From: a virus
Virus record (IMG/VR): IMGVR_UViG_3300032193_000397
Span: 1 to 47,693 of that record
Length of the DNA: 47,693 bases
Reading direction: 5' to 3' (one strand)
Part shown: one piece after another, positions 9,441-19,700 of the stretch
Position numbering within the stretch: the first letter of the stretch is position 1
Layout: each line of letters opens with the position of its first letter
Notes under the pieces: model-generated
What the model saw: only the letters and a program-made list of their open reading frames with translations
What the model was told of the DNA's origin: nothing
The model's database searches: none
Translations under genes and position numbers: made by a program

Positions 9441-9465
9441 CACGGGTCCCTGGTCCTGCTATAAT
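9437..9465 (+). promoter_or_regulatory. Consensus sigma70-type promoter with extended -10
   Basis: TTGACA at 9437-9442, a 17-base spacer, then TATAAT at 9460-9465 preceded by TGC. All twelve core bases match the bacterial consensus, with an added TGn extension. It should fire on host RNA polymerase early in infection. Transcription would start near 9472, so the following gene must begin at 9489, not at the in-frame GTG at 9468. Confidence 0.85.
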
Positions 9466-9488
9466 ACGTGGGTAAACAAGGGAACACC

Positions 9489-9677
9489 ATGGAAGAGTAC
9501 GTTGATTCAGTCCTCATCGACATGAGCAAGAGGCAGTTCAAGTTGTTCTCCACTCAAGGTGACGAAAAAGTTGTTGATTGTGAGACTTATGATCAGTTCA
9601 TGAGTGTCTTCAAACTTGTTCGTGACAAAGTTGATGAAGAAATGATTTTTTATACCAAACCAAATGTTGCAGCATGA
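9489..9677 (+). CDS. Small hypothetical protein upstream of cpeT
   Basis: A 62-residue protein starting MEEYVDSVLIDMSKRQ. I chose ATG 9489 because it follows an AAGGGAAC leader and lies just downstream of the expected transcription start; an in-frame GTG at 9468 would fall at or before that start. Acidic/basic mixed composition with alternating short strands (RQFKLFSTQGDEKVVD) and a helix (YDQFMSVFKLVRDKVDEE). It overlaps the cpeT-like gene by four bases (ATGA), so the two are co-translated. Function not recognised. Confidence 0.7.
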   Translation: MEEYVDSVLIDMSKRQFKLFSTQGDEKVVDCETYDQFMSVFKLVRDKVDEEMIFYTKPNVAA

Positions 9678-10135
9678 TTGAAGAGTTTATCTCTAAACTG
9701 ACAGGAAAATATAATAACCTTAAGCAAGCACAATCAAGTCCCCGAGATCATGCCCACGTTCACATTCGTTGGGAGAATCTTGGGGACAATAAAATGACCA
9801 TCAAACAATGGTATGAACATGAAGGAGAAGCAAATCCATATCGTGCTCGTTGCCACAAAGTTCTACAAAAAGATGATACAATCATCGTAGAAAATTGGGG
9901 AACGGATTGGACTCGTAGCCCAGCATTTGATATGGGATTTACTATAATAGATACCTATTACAAAGGTGGTCTGATTTATCCAGACCCAATCATTCGTGGT
10001 ACGTCTCTTAAAAGTTTCGTAGAATTTGACGGAAAATTTTATCGTAGTATGGATCAGGGTTGGAAGGATGGTAAACTTGAGTGGGGATCGTTGACCTATT
10101 ATGAACTCCAAAAGGAAATCGGGTTTAATATCTAA
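9674..10135 (+). CDS. cpeT: CpeT/CpcT-family phycobilin lyase homologue
   Basis: A 153-residue protein matching the CpeT family along its length: a QA.SSPRDHAHVHIRWENL opening (the family's QA..P..yAHIHI), KQWYEHEGEANPYRARCHKV (family QaYdyd..PYRqRvh), IIVENWGTDW, an FDMGF strand in place of the usual GC.M.F, and SMDQGWKDGKLEWGS at the end. CpeT/CpcT proteins attach phycobilins to phycobiliproteins; several cyanophages carry a shortened version whose activity is less clear. It is translationally coupled to the preceding small gene and driven by a consensus host-type promoter, unlike its late structural neighbours. It points to a phycobilisome- or phycoerythrin-containing host. Confidence 0.8.
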   Translation: MIEEFISKLTGKYNNLKQAQSSPRDHAHVHIRWENLGDNKMTIKQWYEHEGEANPYRARCHKVLQKDDTIIVENWGTDWTRSPAFDMGFTIIDTYYKGGLIYPDPIIRGTSLKSFVEFDGKFYRSMDQGWKDGKLEWGSLTYYELQKEIGFNI

Positions 10136-10188
10136 AAATCGGGCAAAAAAATTCCCAAAAAAATTTCACGAAAAAGGTTTTTCAAAAA

Positions 10189-10383
10189 ATGAGACCAGAA
10201 ACACGTAAATCAATGGAAATGCTTTTCACTGCAAAGTGGAACTTGCCAAAAGCAGCAAAACATGCTAACCTTACTAACAAGGAGATGAAAATAACCTTCA
10301 ATGAGTATTGTGCTTTTCATCCACCAACTTGGCAATTAGATGACACTACTGAATTACTATCAAATCCCATCACAAATTCCTAA
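10189..10383 (+). CDS. Small helix-turn-helix-like hypothetical protein
   Basis: A 64-residue basic protein beginning MRPETRKSMEML. The middle (WNLPKAAKHANLTNKEMKITF) reads as two short helices with a turn and could be a minimal helix-turn-helix, followed by YCAFHPPTW. I recall similar short proteins in other cyanophages but no assigned function. It sits 53 bases after cpeT in an A-rich leader with AAAGG about 10 bases before the start, and its last 44 bases overlap the start of the oxygenase gene in another frame. Confidence 0.6.
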   Translation: MRPETRKSMEMLFTAKWNLPKAAKHANLTNKEMKITFNEYCAFHPPTWQLDDTTELLSNPITNS

Positions 10384-10903
10384 AATCATTTGTGATGAAA
10401 TTATCAAACAGTATCAAGATGATTTAACTGACGCTGAAGTTGGTGATACAATTGAAACTAAAAGAGTAGATGCAAAACTAAGGTTGTCTAATGTAACTTG
10501 GATTAACAATGATAATTGGATTGCTGGAATGATGTCGCATTTTGTGTTAAGTGCGAATAAACATTATTTTCGTTTTGATATTGACGGATATAGAAAAGAA
10601 ATTCAATTTGCACGATATGGTAAAGGTGATTTCTATACCTGGCACATAGATTCAGATACTGAAATTTTATCTGAAGATTTCACTAGAAAATTAAGTGTTG
10701 TAATGTGCTTATCATCAAAAGATGACTATGAAGGTGGTGAATTTGAACTTTTTTATCCAGCATCCCAATTTAAACATTCCTTTAAACTTGATTATGGTGA
10801 TGTAGTCATATTTCCATCAATCATACAACACAGAGTTAAAAAGGTAAAATCTGGAGAAAGATTCTCTTTAGTTGGTTGGATGGGAGGACCACCATTCAAA
10901 TAA
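10340..10903 (+). CDS. 2OG-Fe(II) oxygenase (prolyl-4-hydroxylase-like)
   Basis: A 187-residue single-domain protein. The double-stranded beta-helix signature is complete: H102-x-D104 (WHIDSD), distal H164 (IQHRV) and 2-oxoglutarate-binding R174 in SGERFSLVGW; YEGGEFELF and DYGDVVIFPS are the expected intervening strands. This resembles PiuC/P4H-type enzymes, which hydroxylate protein or small-molecule substrates using O2, Fe(II) and 2OG. The ATG at 10340 overlaps the previous gene; no better start lies downstream. It is the first of eight such genes in the window and lies apart from the main clusters, just before the tRNAs. Confidence 0.85.
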   Translation: MTLLNYYQIPSQIPKIICDEIIKQYQDDLTDAEVGDTIETKRVDAKLRLSNVTWINNDNWIAGMMSHFVLSANKHYFRFDIDGYRKEIQFARYGKGDFYTWHIDSDTEILSEDFTRKLSVVMCLSSKDDYEGGEFELFYPASQFKHSFKLDYGDVVIFPSIIQHRVKKVKSGERFSLVGWMGGPPFK

Positions 10904-10910
10904 CACATTT

Positions 10911-10998
10911 GCAGGTGAGACTAGGTAGTCAGAGATGTTTTATAAACATTTTGCACCAGATTAGTGCCTTTGAGATGGTTCAATTCCATCCACCTGTA
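10911..10998 (+). tRNA. tRNA-like element, class II shape, apparent anticodon UAU, atypical D arm
   Basis: The acceptor arms are GCAGGTG (10911-10917) and CACCTGT (10991-10997), with a G-U at the end. A good T arm (GATGG, TTCAATT, CCATC at 10974-10990) and an anticodon arm (GATGT/ACATT, loop TTTATAA, anticodon TAT at 10941-10943) are present. There is a long variable arm with a GCAC/GTGC stem. The D region is only 16 bases with a GAC/GTC stem, shorter than normal. UAU would read AUA (Ile), but a long variable arm is not expected for tRNA-Ile, so identity is uncertain. No CCA is encoded. It could be a degenerate or divergent tRNA. Confidence 0.5.
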
Positions 10999-11002
10999 CT
11001 TT

Positions 11003-11087
11003 GCGAGTATGGCGGAATCGGTAGACGCACCAGACTTAAAATCTGTTGACCATTACGGTCGTGGGAGTTCAAGTCTCCCTACTCGCA
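11003..11087 (+). tRNA. tRNA-Leu (anticodon UAA)
   Basis: An 85-base class II tRNA. Acceptor GCGAGTA pairs with TACTCGC, discriminator A at 11087. The D arm is GCG/CGC around a GAATCGGTAGA-type loop; the anticodon loop is CTTAAAA with TAA at 11037-11039. The variable arm has a GACC/GGTC stem, and the T arm is GGGAG, TTCAAGT, CTCCC. CCA is not encoded. It would serve UUA codons, which are frequent in this AT-rich phage. Confidence 0.95.
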
Positions 11088-11097
11088 CTATAATTAT

Positions 11098-11121
11098 ATT
11101 CCTAAATAGACCTATAGGAAT
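11098..11121 (+). promoter_or_regulatory. Candidate late promoter CTAAATA inside an inverted repeat
   Basis: CTAAATA lies at 11102-11108, 28 bases before the 1,853-residue structural gene. It overlaps the left arm of a 7-bp inverted repeat (ATTCCTA 11098-11104, TAGGAAT 11115-11121). The hairpin is too weak and lacks a T-run to be a convincing terminator for the tRNAs. Confidence 0.4.
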
Positions 11122-11136
11122 TTAACGCTTAATAAG

Positions 11137-14100
11137 ATGGGTCTTAGTCGTCTGGATAATTTTCTAAAGAGCACCAAGGGTGAGATTCTTTATGTAGATC
11201 CCTCAAGTCTCGATTCTACGGATAGTATCGAGAATAAAGGTAACTCTTTAGCAAGACCGTTTAAAACAATTCAAAGAGCACTGCTAGAGGCAGCTCGTTT
11301 CTCCTATCAAGCAGGAGCAAATAATGATAGATTTGGTAGAACTACCATTCTACTCTATCCTGGTGAGCACATAGTAGATAATAGACCAGGATGGATACCA
11401 ATTCAAGATCAAGTGGCAAATACCTACAGACTTAGGTCTGGTACTACTTCCGATGACTTCCCACCACTTGATGTCAACAGCAATTTTGACCTAGACAGCC
11501 CTAATAACGCACTATACAAAATTAATAGTGTTCATGGTGGTGTTATCATTCCTAGAGGTACATCACTTGTAGGTCTTGACCTTAGAAAGACCAAAATTAT
11601 TCCTAAGTATGTTCCCAATCCAGAAAACGACCAAATTGAAAGATCGGCCATTTTCCGTCTAACTGGTGCTTGTTATATGTGGCAGTTCTCCATCTTTGAT
11701 GGTGATCAAACTGGAACTGTATATAAAGACTATACAACTAACTCATTTGTTCCTAACTTCTCACACCATAAACTTACTTGTTTTGAATATGCTGATGGTG
11801 TAAATCCAGTATCTATTAATGATGACTTCTTAGTCTATAATGATGAAGATACTGACCTTGATATGTACTATCAGAAGGTTGGTTTTGCATATGGCAAACC
11901 TTCTGGAAGAGAAGTTTCTCCTGACTATCCTTCTAGCGTTTTAGACATTGAACCAAAGGTTGATGAATACCGTATTGTTGGTTCTACTGGTGCTGAAGTT
12001 GGTATTACCAGCATCAAGTCAGGTGACGGACTTATTACATCAACAGAAATTACAGTTACATTAGAGAATGAAGTAGAAGGTCTTGACGTAAATACCCCGA
12101 TTCGTATTGAAGGTATTCCTGATGCAGGATATGATGGTCAGTATGCTGTATTTGAAGTTCTATCAACCACAGAGATTAAGTATCAAGTATCTGTTCCACC
12201 AGATAATCCACTACCAGCATCAACTTCTGGTGCAACACTGAATATCTCTGTTGACACTGTTACCTCTGCATCACCATATATCTTTAACATCTCTCTGAGA
12301 TCTGTATTTGGTATGTGTGGTCTCCATGCTGATGGTAACAAGGCAACTGGATTTAAATCCATGGTCCTAGCTCAATTTACGGGTATTGGACTTCAGAAGG
12401 ATGATAATGCCTTTGTGAAGTATAATACAACCACTGGATTGTATGAAGGAACTCTTGCTGCAGGTAATGAGAATATTCACACAGATTCTCAAGCAAGATT
12501 CAAACCATCATATGAGAACCATCATATTAAGTGTAGTAACAATTCACTTTTACAGATCGTTTCAGTCTTCGCAATTGGTTTCAACAATCACTTCCTATTA
12601 GAGTCTGGTGGTGATGCTTCTATCACAAACTCAAACTCTAACTTTGGTGCTAAAGCTCTTGTTTCTAGAGGTTTCAGACCTGATGCATTCCCAAGAGATG
12701 ACATTGGTTACATTTCACATGTAATTTCACCAAAAGAAATTGAATCTGCAGAGGGAGGCATTGAATTCTTAGGTATTGATGTTGGCGTTTCTACTGCTGT
12801 AGGTATTGCAACAACCAGTAAACTTTTCTTATATGACGAAAAGAACTTTGATATTCCACCATCAACAGTCATTGATGGATATCGTATTGGTTCTAACAAA
12901 AATGAAGCACTAAAAGTTCTTCTTGCAAAAGGAAACGAAATTACAACTTATCACTCTAAAGTTGTAATGCCTAGCACTGAAGGTACTTCAAATGAAAAGA
13001 TATCTGAAAAAATCCATAAAGTTAAACAGTCTCTAGGTTTAAATGTTATTTCATCAAATACACTTACTTTAGATGAAAATCACACTTTCCTAAATGGTGA
13101 AACAGTTAGAGTTATCAGTGAAAATGGTGGATTACCTGATGGTGTTGAAGAAGAAAGAGTATATTATGTAATTACAACCGCAATTTCTCCTAATCCAGCA
13201 CTCACTTCAAAGCAAATAAAACTTGCTGCGACTCTAAATGATGCTAACAATGATGTTCCTATCAATATCAATAATACTGGTGGTATTCTTAGTATTGTAA
13301 GTAGAGTATCCGATAAATCTGCTGGAGATCTTGGACACCCAATTCAATGGGATGCAACACAAACTCAGTGGTATATCAATGTATCTACTGGCAGCACTGA
13401 TGCAAGTATCTACAATCAATTGTATACAAGAGGTGTTGCGGAACTGGGTGAAACAACTCCAAGAACATTTGTACTCAGAAAACCAACTGATAGAAATGTT
13501 GAAGGAAGCATCTATAAGGTTCGTTATGTTCTACCAAAGGATTCTCCAACATTAGGAAGACCTCCTGTTGATGGATTTATTTTACAAGAATCAAATAATG
13601 TTGATGGTGCCACTAATGCTGAAGTTGAAAAGTATCTGAATTTTGATAGTCAAACATTATCAAATTCAACTGAGTTTAGAAACTTTAGATTCATTGCAGA
13701 TGCTGATTGGTCTTCTCTCGATAATAAGGCAACTATTAGAACAGAACTTCCACACAATTTGACGGCAGGTTCTCAAATAGAAATCACTAATGTCATTAGT
13801 GGATTCAATACTACAGGAAAAGCAAATCAAGGATTTAATGGAACATTTACTGTTGATAGTATTGAGAGTAGAAAACAGTTTAAAGTTAGTGTTGCAACAA
13901 ATCCTGGTGACTTTACAAGTGATACTTCTGTTCGTAATCAAAGTCTTCCAAAATTCAAGAAGAAAAAGCACGAAGGAACTTTCGTTGTTTACAAGTCGGA
14001 AGAAATTCAAAGATATGTACAAAATGAGCAAGATGGTGTCTATCATCTAACTGTTGTCAATTCATCAAATACACCAAATGTTTCACCATTTACTGGTGTA

Positions 14101-16698
14101 AAACTGTCACAACCTCTTGATAATCTATATCCAGAATATGACAGAGATAATCCAAACTCTGATCCAAATCCTGCAAGATGTTTTGCTGTTTCAGATCCAA
14201 TCGGTAAAGTTGTTGTTAATGATCCAGAGAAGAGTATTACAAAAGAAACAGTAATTTCTGCTCTAGAAAATTATGGTATTGGTATTGGTGTTACTGATAT
14301 TCTTTCTGAGGATCCAGTAGATGCTCTCAGACACACAATCTTCACCAATCATGATCACGGATTAAACAGAGTTGTTGAAGTTGAAGTTGTAGATCCTGGA
14401 ACAAGCTATGGAACTGGAATTGGAATCACCGAAAACCTCTATAATGCACAACTAGTTGGATTTGCTGGATCAGTTACTGGTGCAAATGCAACAGCAAAAG
14501 TACAAGTTTCATCTGCAGGTACACTTGCTAGTGTTCAAATTCTTGACGGTGGTTCTGCATATGCTATCGGACATACCATGTCTGTTGTTGGTATTTCTAC
14601 AACAAGTGGACATATTCCAGGTTCTGTAAGAGTAACTAGAGTTTATAGTAACATTGGTGATTCATTCACATTAGAGAGAATTTCTGATCTTTATGGCGAT
14701 TATAATACCACATATGAGATTAATGATATTAGTGATGGTGTAATTAATGAATTTGATGTAATATCTTCAACGGCAGTTGGTATTGGTTCAACAATTGGTG
14801 GAGTTGGTTCTGCAAATGCATCAGATGCGTTTGGTTACTTAAACGGACCATCATTCAGTATTACTGCGTCCGACTTTACTCCAGCAACAGGTATTGCTAC
14901 ATTCACCACAGGTATTAATCCACACGGATTACAGGTTAATGATAAGATTGTTATTGGTGGTAATACTGGAGATAGTGAACACTTTAATGGATCATTCTTG
15001 ATTCAAAGAGTTGATTCTCTCAATGACATTGTTGTCAATGTTGGAGTATCTACGTTAGCATCAATTAATGCTGCTGGATCTCCTAGATTATATCCAACCA
15101 CTTTAGGTTCTAAAGGTGGAGAAATTACAATAGGTAATGAAAGTTTCAGTAGCAGACTTTCAATTCCATATGGTAATCTTTATGGAAGTCTTGCACTTGC
15201 AATGTCAAAACTTGATACGGATATGAATGTCACTGATCTAGACGATCTAGACCTAGAAATTGGTGATTATATTCTTATTGATAGTGAAGTCATGAGAGTG
15301 AAGCAATCTGTAACTGGAAATCCAGTTAAGGTTTATAGAGGTCTCTTAGGAACACAAGCAGAAGAACACGTCAACGGATCAGCATTTAGAAGAATTGATG
15401 CAAAACCAATTGAATTTAGAAGGCATTCTATTATTCGTGCTTCTGGTCATACATTTGAATATCTTGGTTATGGTCCTGGTAACTACTCTACCGCATTCCC
15501 AGATCGTCATGATCGTCAACTAAGTGCAGCAGAGGAAGTTCTTTCGCAGTCATTTACTGAAGAAGGTGGATTTGTTGTTTATACTGGCATGAACAGTGAT
15601 GGTGATTTCTATATCTCCAATAAGAGAGTTATCACTACTGCAGGTGATGAAGAAACATTCTCCACACCACGTCCAAGATTTAGAGGTGAAACCAAAGAAG
15701 TTCCTGATACTAAACTTGGTTTTAATGTGATCAAGGCATCTGAAGTCAATGTCTCCGATGCTTTAAGAGTTGATGGTGGCGAAGATAAGACAACTATTTC
15801 ACAGTTTGACGGACCACTTCTAGTCAACAACAAACTCACTGTTACTTCAAACAAAGGACTAGAATCACCAAGTCTATTCTTACAAGGTGAAGAAACAGTT
15901 TCAAGAAAGTATACTGTGGGTGTTACTCAACCAGCATCTTCTGTTGAACTTGTTGGAGAGGATGCAGGAAACCCAGGTGATATTATCTTTAACGGAAACC
16001 CATTTAGAGGACAAAATGCTGGTTGGGTATATACCACTGATAATGATTGGTATCCTTTCGGTGGTATTTCCAATAAGACAGACATCTTTGAAATTGGTGG
16101 ATATTTCATCGGTACATTTACTGGTGATGGATCTGGTCTAACTGATGTGTCTGATATCTGGGCAATTGATGCAACAGGTATTCACACCACTCGTAATGTA
16201 GGTTTTGGTACTACAAACAGTTCCAAACCAGACGTTGCCATGTACGTTCAAGGCAATGCAGAAATCAGAGGCACCATGAAGGTGTTTGAAATCATTGAAA
16301 ATACTACTTTAGATAATGCTACTGTCCTTGGTATTGGTACTACAATGGTTAATGCTGACCTAGATAGATCTTCTATCTACTACTACACACAAGATGCTGG
16401 TGCTAACTGGGCAATAAACATGAGAGGACGTGCAGGACTTGCACTGACAGACTTCCTAGAGGTCAGTGAATCTATTACTGTTGCCGTAACCACGAAACAA
16501 GGTCCGACACCATATTATAACGATGAAGTTTATATTGATGACATAAGAATGTCTCCAAGATATTATGGTTCATTGACTATAAATACTGGAAACGCAAACA
16601 GTTTAGATCTATATACCTATGTGTTGGTCAGGAAATTTAATACTGGAGATCCAGTGACTGACTTTGATGTTCTATATTCTCAATCACAATATCAGTAA
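11137..16698 (+). CDS. Very large virion structural protein (1,853 residues), beta-helix N-terminus
   Basis: The N-terminus (MGLSRLDNFLKS, ILYVDPSSLDSTDSIENKGN, LARPFKTIQRALLEAARFS, TTILLYPGEHIVDNRPG) is a signature I recognise from giant cyanophage structural proteins. The YVDP..GN...RPFKTIQ.AL and ILLYPGEH pattern resembles pectate-lyase-type parallel beta-helices. The remainder is beta-rich with Gly/Asn/Thr turns and Ig-like segments. The C-terminal third has the GTFTGDGSGLTD motif that recurs in other fibre genes here. A role in fibres, whiskers or the baseplate periphery is likely, but which cannot be told from sequence. A candidate late promoter precedes it; no clear Shine-Dalgarno is present. 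Confidence 0.75.
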   Translation: MGLSRLDNFLKSTKGEILYVDPSSLDSTDSIENKGNSLARPFKTIQRALLEAARFSYQAGANNDRFGRTTILLYPGEHIVDNRPGWIPIQDQVANTYRLRSGTTSDDFPPLDVNSNFDLDSPNNALYKINSVHGGVIIPRGTSLVGLDLRKTKIIPKYVPNPENDQIERSAIFRLTGACYMWQFSIFDGDQTGTVYKDYTTNSFVPNFSHHKLTCFEYADGVNPVSINDDFLVYNDEDTDLDMYYQKVGFAYGKPSGREVSPDYPSSVLDIEPKVDEYRIVGSTGAEVGITSIKSGDGLITSTEITVTLENEVEGLDVNTPIRIEGIPDAGYDGQYAVFEVLSTTEIKYQVSVPPDNPLPASTSGATLNISVDTVTSASPYIFNISLRSVFGMCGLHADGNKATGFKSMVLAQFTGIGLQKDDNAFVKYNTTTGLYEGTLAAGNENIHTDSQARFKPSYENHHIKCSNNSLLQIVSVFAIGFNNHFLLESGGDASITNSNSNFGAKALVSRGFRPDAFPRDDIGYISHVISPKEIESAEGGIEFLGIDVGVSTAVGIATTSKLFLYDEKNFDIPPSTVIDGYRIGSNKNEALKVLLAKGNEITTYHSKVVMPSTEGTSNEKISEKIHKVKQSLGLNVISSNTLTLDENHTFLNGETVRVISENGGLPDGVEEERVYYVITTAISPNPALTSKQIKLAATLNDANNDVPININNTGGILSIVSRVSDKSAGDLGHPIQWDATQTQWYINVSTGSTDASIYNQLYTRGVAELGETTPRTFVLRKPTDRNVEGSIYKVRYVLPKDSPTLGRPPVDGFILQESNNVDGATNAEVEKYLNFDSQTLSNSTEFRNFRFIADADWSSLDNKATIRTELPHNLTAGSQIEITNVISGFNTTGKANQGFNGTFTVDSIESRKQFKVSVATNPGDFTSDTSVRNQSLPKFKKKKHEGTFVVYKSEEIQRYVQNEQDGVYHLTVVNSSNTPNVSPFTGVKLSQPLDNLYPEYDRDNPNSDPNPARCFAVSDPIGKVVVNDPEKSITKETVISALENYGIGIGVTDILSEDPVDALRHTIFTNHDHGLNRVVEVEVVDPGTSYGTGIGITENLYNAQLVGFAGSVTGANATAKVQVSSAGTLASVQILDGGSAYAIGHTMSVVGISTTSGHIPGSVRVTRVYSNIGDSFTLERISDLYGDYNTTYEINDISDGVINEFDVISSTAVGIGSTIGGVGSANASDAFGYLNGPSFSITASDFTPATGIATFTTGINPHGLQVNDKIVIGGNTGDSEHFNGSFLIQRVDSLNDIVVNVGVSTLASINAAGSPRLYPTTLGSKGGEITIGNESFSSRLSIPYGNLYGSLALAMSKLDTDMNVTDLDDLDLEIGDYILIDSEVMRVKQSVTGNPVKVYRGLLGTQAEEHVNGSAFRRIDAKPIEFRRHSIIRASGHTFEYLGYGPGNYSTAFPDRHDRQLSAAEEVLSQSFTEEGGFVVYTGMNSDGDFYISNKRVITTAGDEETFSTPRPRFRGETKEVPDTKLGFNVIKASEVNVSDALRVDGGEDKTTISQFDGPLLVNNKLTVTSNKGLESPSLFLQGEETVSRKYTVGVTQPASSVELVGEDAGNPGDIIFNGNPFRGQNAGWVYTTDNDWYPFGGISNKTDIFEIGGYFIGTFTGDGSGLTDVSDIWAIDATGIHTTRNVGFGTTNSSKPDVAMYVQGNAEIRGTMKVFEIIENTTLDNATVLGIGTTMVNADLDRSSIYYYTQDAGANWAINMRGRAGLALTDFLEVSESITVAVTTKQGPTPYYNDEVYIDDIRMSPRYYGSLTINTGNANSLDLYTYVLVRKFNTGDPVTDFDVLYSQSQYQ

Positions 16699-16718
16699 AA
16701 TATCGGAGGATTTGATAA

Positions 16719-19700
16719 ATGCCTTTAATTGGTGCTCAGGGTCCTGGATCTAATATATCATGGCGAGGTAATCTTGACGAATACCCAGATGAGTTTATTT
16801 TTCCACCAGAAAATGGTGGTGATGGATCGGGAGTATTACCAGGACTAGCTTATACTTCTAGTCCTGTAACTGTAACAGGCATTAACTATAAAGCATTATT
16901 TGTTGCAACTCTAAATGAACCTCTATTTGCATTAAATGCTGGTGTTGGAGTATCGGTTAGAGTTACTCCATATATTGAAGAAACCGATTCCTACGGAACA
17001 GTAGGAGACTTTGTAGATGCTTCCGATTCCCAAAATAATCCTGTTATTATCCGTAATAAAGATAAAGTTGAACTTGAAGTACTCACTCTGTCAGCAAATG
17101 TTGTTGGTAGAGATGCATTTAATGTCATTTATGGTATAGGTGTAACCATCGGTAAAAGAACTGGAGATGGTTGGACTGTTAAGACAAGAGAACTTGATGA
17201 TGATCCAGACTTTTTTGATTTTACCGATCTAGATAATCTAGAGATCAATACTTTACAAGGTAGTGACGTTGTTACTGTCACTGGTATTGATGATATAATT
17301 GGTGTAGACGTTTTTATTGTAGGAAATGGAGAATTAAGAATAAATGGTGGATCTTGGACACAAACCGCCAAGATTTTTGATGGAGATACATTACAATTAA
17401 GAAATACAACTTCTAATTTTTATAATACTTCAGTAACAACTCTTGTCCAACTTGGCATTTTCCAAGCAAATTGGAATATTACAACAAGACTTGCAGATAC
17501 ATCTATTGATCCATTTACATTTACTGATGTTGTTGATGTAGATCTTTCCACAGTTCATGAAAGTAATATAATTACTATTAGTGGTGCTGATGAAAACTTA
17601 AATGGAAACAATCCACTACCTATAACCTTCACTTCACCCAATTCTTCTGAATATAGAATTACTAGAGGTGGTTCTGTAGTACAAGAATATACAACTGCTT
17701 CGACTAATACTTGTAATAATGGTGATACAATTCAAATTAAGCAGACAGCATCTAGTAGTTACAGTACAACAACTGATGCGACACTAACTGTTGCTAATCA
17801 ATCAGACACATATTCAGTAACAACTAGACCAAGACCAATTGATACAATTCCATCTGCTTTTGTATTTACTGATCAAACAAACGTATTAAGAAACGAATTA
17901 ATTTACAGTAATATCATTACTCTAAATGGTATGACCACTGGAGACGGTGCAAATATATTTGATGAGGGAACTGCCAGCATTGCTGCAGATTCAGCAGTAG
18001 AGGCAAAATTTAAAGTTACTAGAGGTGGCACTGTAGTACAAGATTGGACTAGTGGCACATTTGGTGTTAGACAAGGTGATCAAATACAACTTAGATTGTT
18101 ATCCGCAACAACATCGCAGGGAACAAGAAGTGCTACCTTCACTGTATCTGGAACAAATACTTTTAGTGTTATTGCTGGAGTTCCTGGATCTACATCAGAC
18201 ACATGGAATGTAACTTCAAAAGCAAGAGATTGTGGAATTACTGCATTCTCCCTTACTGATGTACCGCAAGGAACATCAACACTAGTTCCTGGTCAACAAG
18301 CACAAACAGAATTTACAGTTGGTGGAAGTTTTGAATTTGACTGTAACATTACTGCAACTACATCTAATACTAACTCATATCTTAAGAAAAAGGGAACAAA
18401 TGTCCAAGGTACAACACTAAATGATTTAAAACAAGGTGATATTGTCGAAATTTACATGACAACTCCTTATTATTGTTCTACAAGATCGACAACAATATCA
18501 TTATCAGCAGCTTTTGCAACATCTGGATCTAACCAAAGTGATGTGTGGACAATATCACCTCCAGCACCACCATTACCAACATTAAATCTAACTGCTTCAA
18601 ATTTAAATCCACCATTTGTGTTCCCTGATGGTGGAAGTACAACAATTAATTACGAATATACTCATGTTACAAATAGTGCAGTAACTTCTAAACAAACTCC
18701 TGCTTCTTCTGGTGGTAGTGCTTTTACTGATCTGACTAGTATTACTCCTACGACTCTTGCTGATCAGACAAAAACTGGCAGTAAAAATGTAACGAATTTA
18801 ATAAATGGTCAGACTAAATTTGAACTAACTGTCTCTAATTGTACTGGAAGTACAACAGATACAATTAATGTTATTGTTGGAACTCCACCATCACCAACAT
18901 TATTCTTCTGTGCAACCAGTTCACTTTCCGATACTTGCTCTAAACAAGTTAGTATAAAGAGAAACAATAGTAAAAAAATATATTGGTCTTCAACTAACGC
19001 AGTTAAAGTTCAAGCAATACAAGGAACTGGATTTAGCACTGGAAATAAACAATCTGGAAATGACACTGTAACACCTGCAACTGATGGTGAAGTTTACATT
19101 GCAAGAGCAGTTGGTGCTGGATCAAATCCAGATGAAGTAGATAAATCCATTACATTTAACTTTAGTCCATCAGTAACTCTTACTGCCAATCCAACAAGTA
19201 TTATCACTGGTCAAAGCACAAAACTATCTTGGAACATTGTTGATGCTGATCAAATAACTTCTTCTTCTGGACAGGATTTTACCAATGTTGCCTCTACATC
19301 TTCCACTACAACAACTTCTTCTTCATCTTCAACAACCATAACGGGATCTACTATAACAGTTACAGATCAGTCATATACAATAGATGGAGTAACATATCCC
19401 GTTAGAGGTAGATTATGGGTTCCTACAAGTGTAACAAATAGTTCTGTTGATGCAGTCGTTGCCTATCCTGGAACACTTTCACTGGACACATCAGCATCAG
19501 CAACCACAATATTAACTTCCGCAAATACGATGGTATCTCTTTTAAAGGGAGATGATATAGCAATCAATGACAAAATTATTTTTGGTGTAGCATATCCACA
19601 AGATGGAATAACCCCAGCACAAAATATAAATCTTTTAAGTCAAGCAGATTTAAACAGTTTTGAGTTTGGTGACAATTTACCTTATGCTAGAGCTGCCTTA

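Noticed and set aside
9468-9488. GTG start for the small gene upstream of cpeT
   Set aside because: It lies at or before the expected transcription start of the consensus promoter; ATG 9489 has a leader with AAGGGAAC.
10136-10188. Terminator after cpeT
   Set aside because: The GGG/CCC pairing is only three bases within A-runs; too weak to call.
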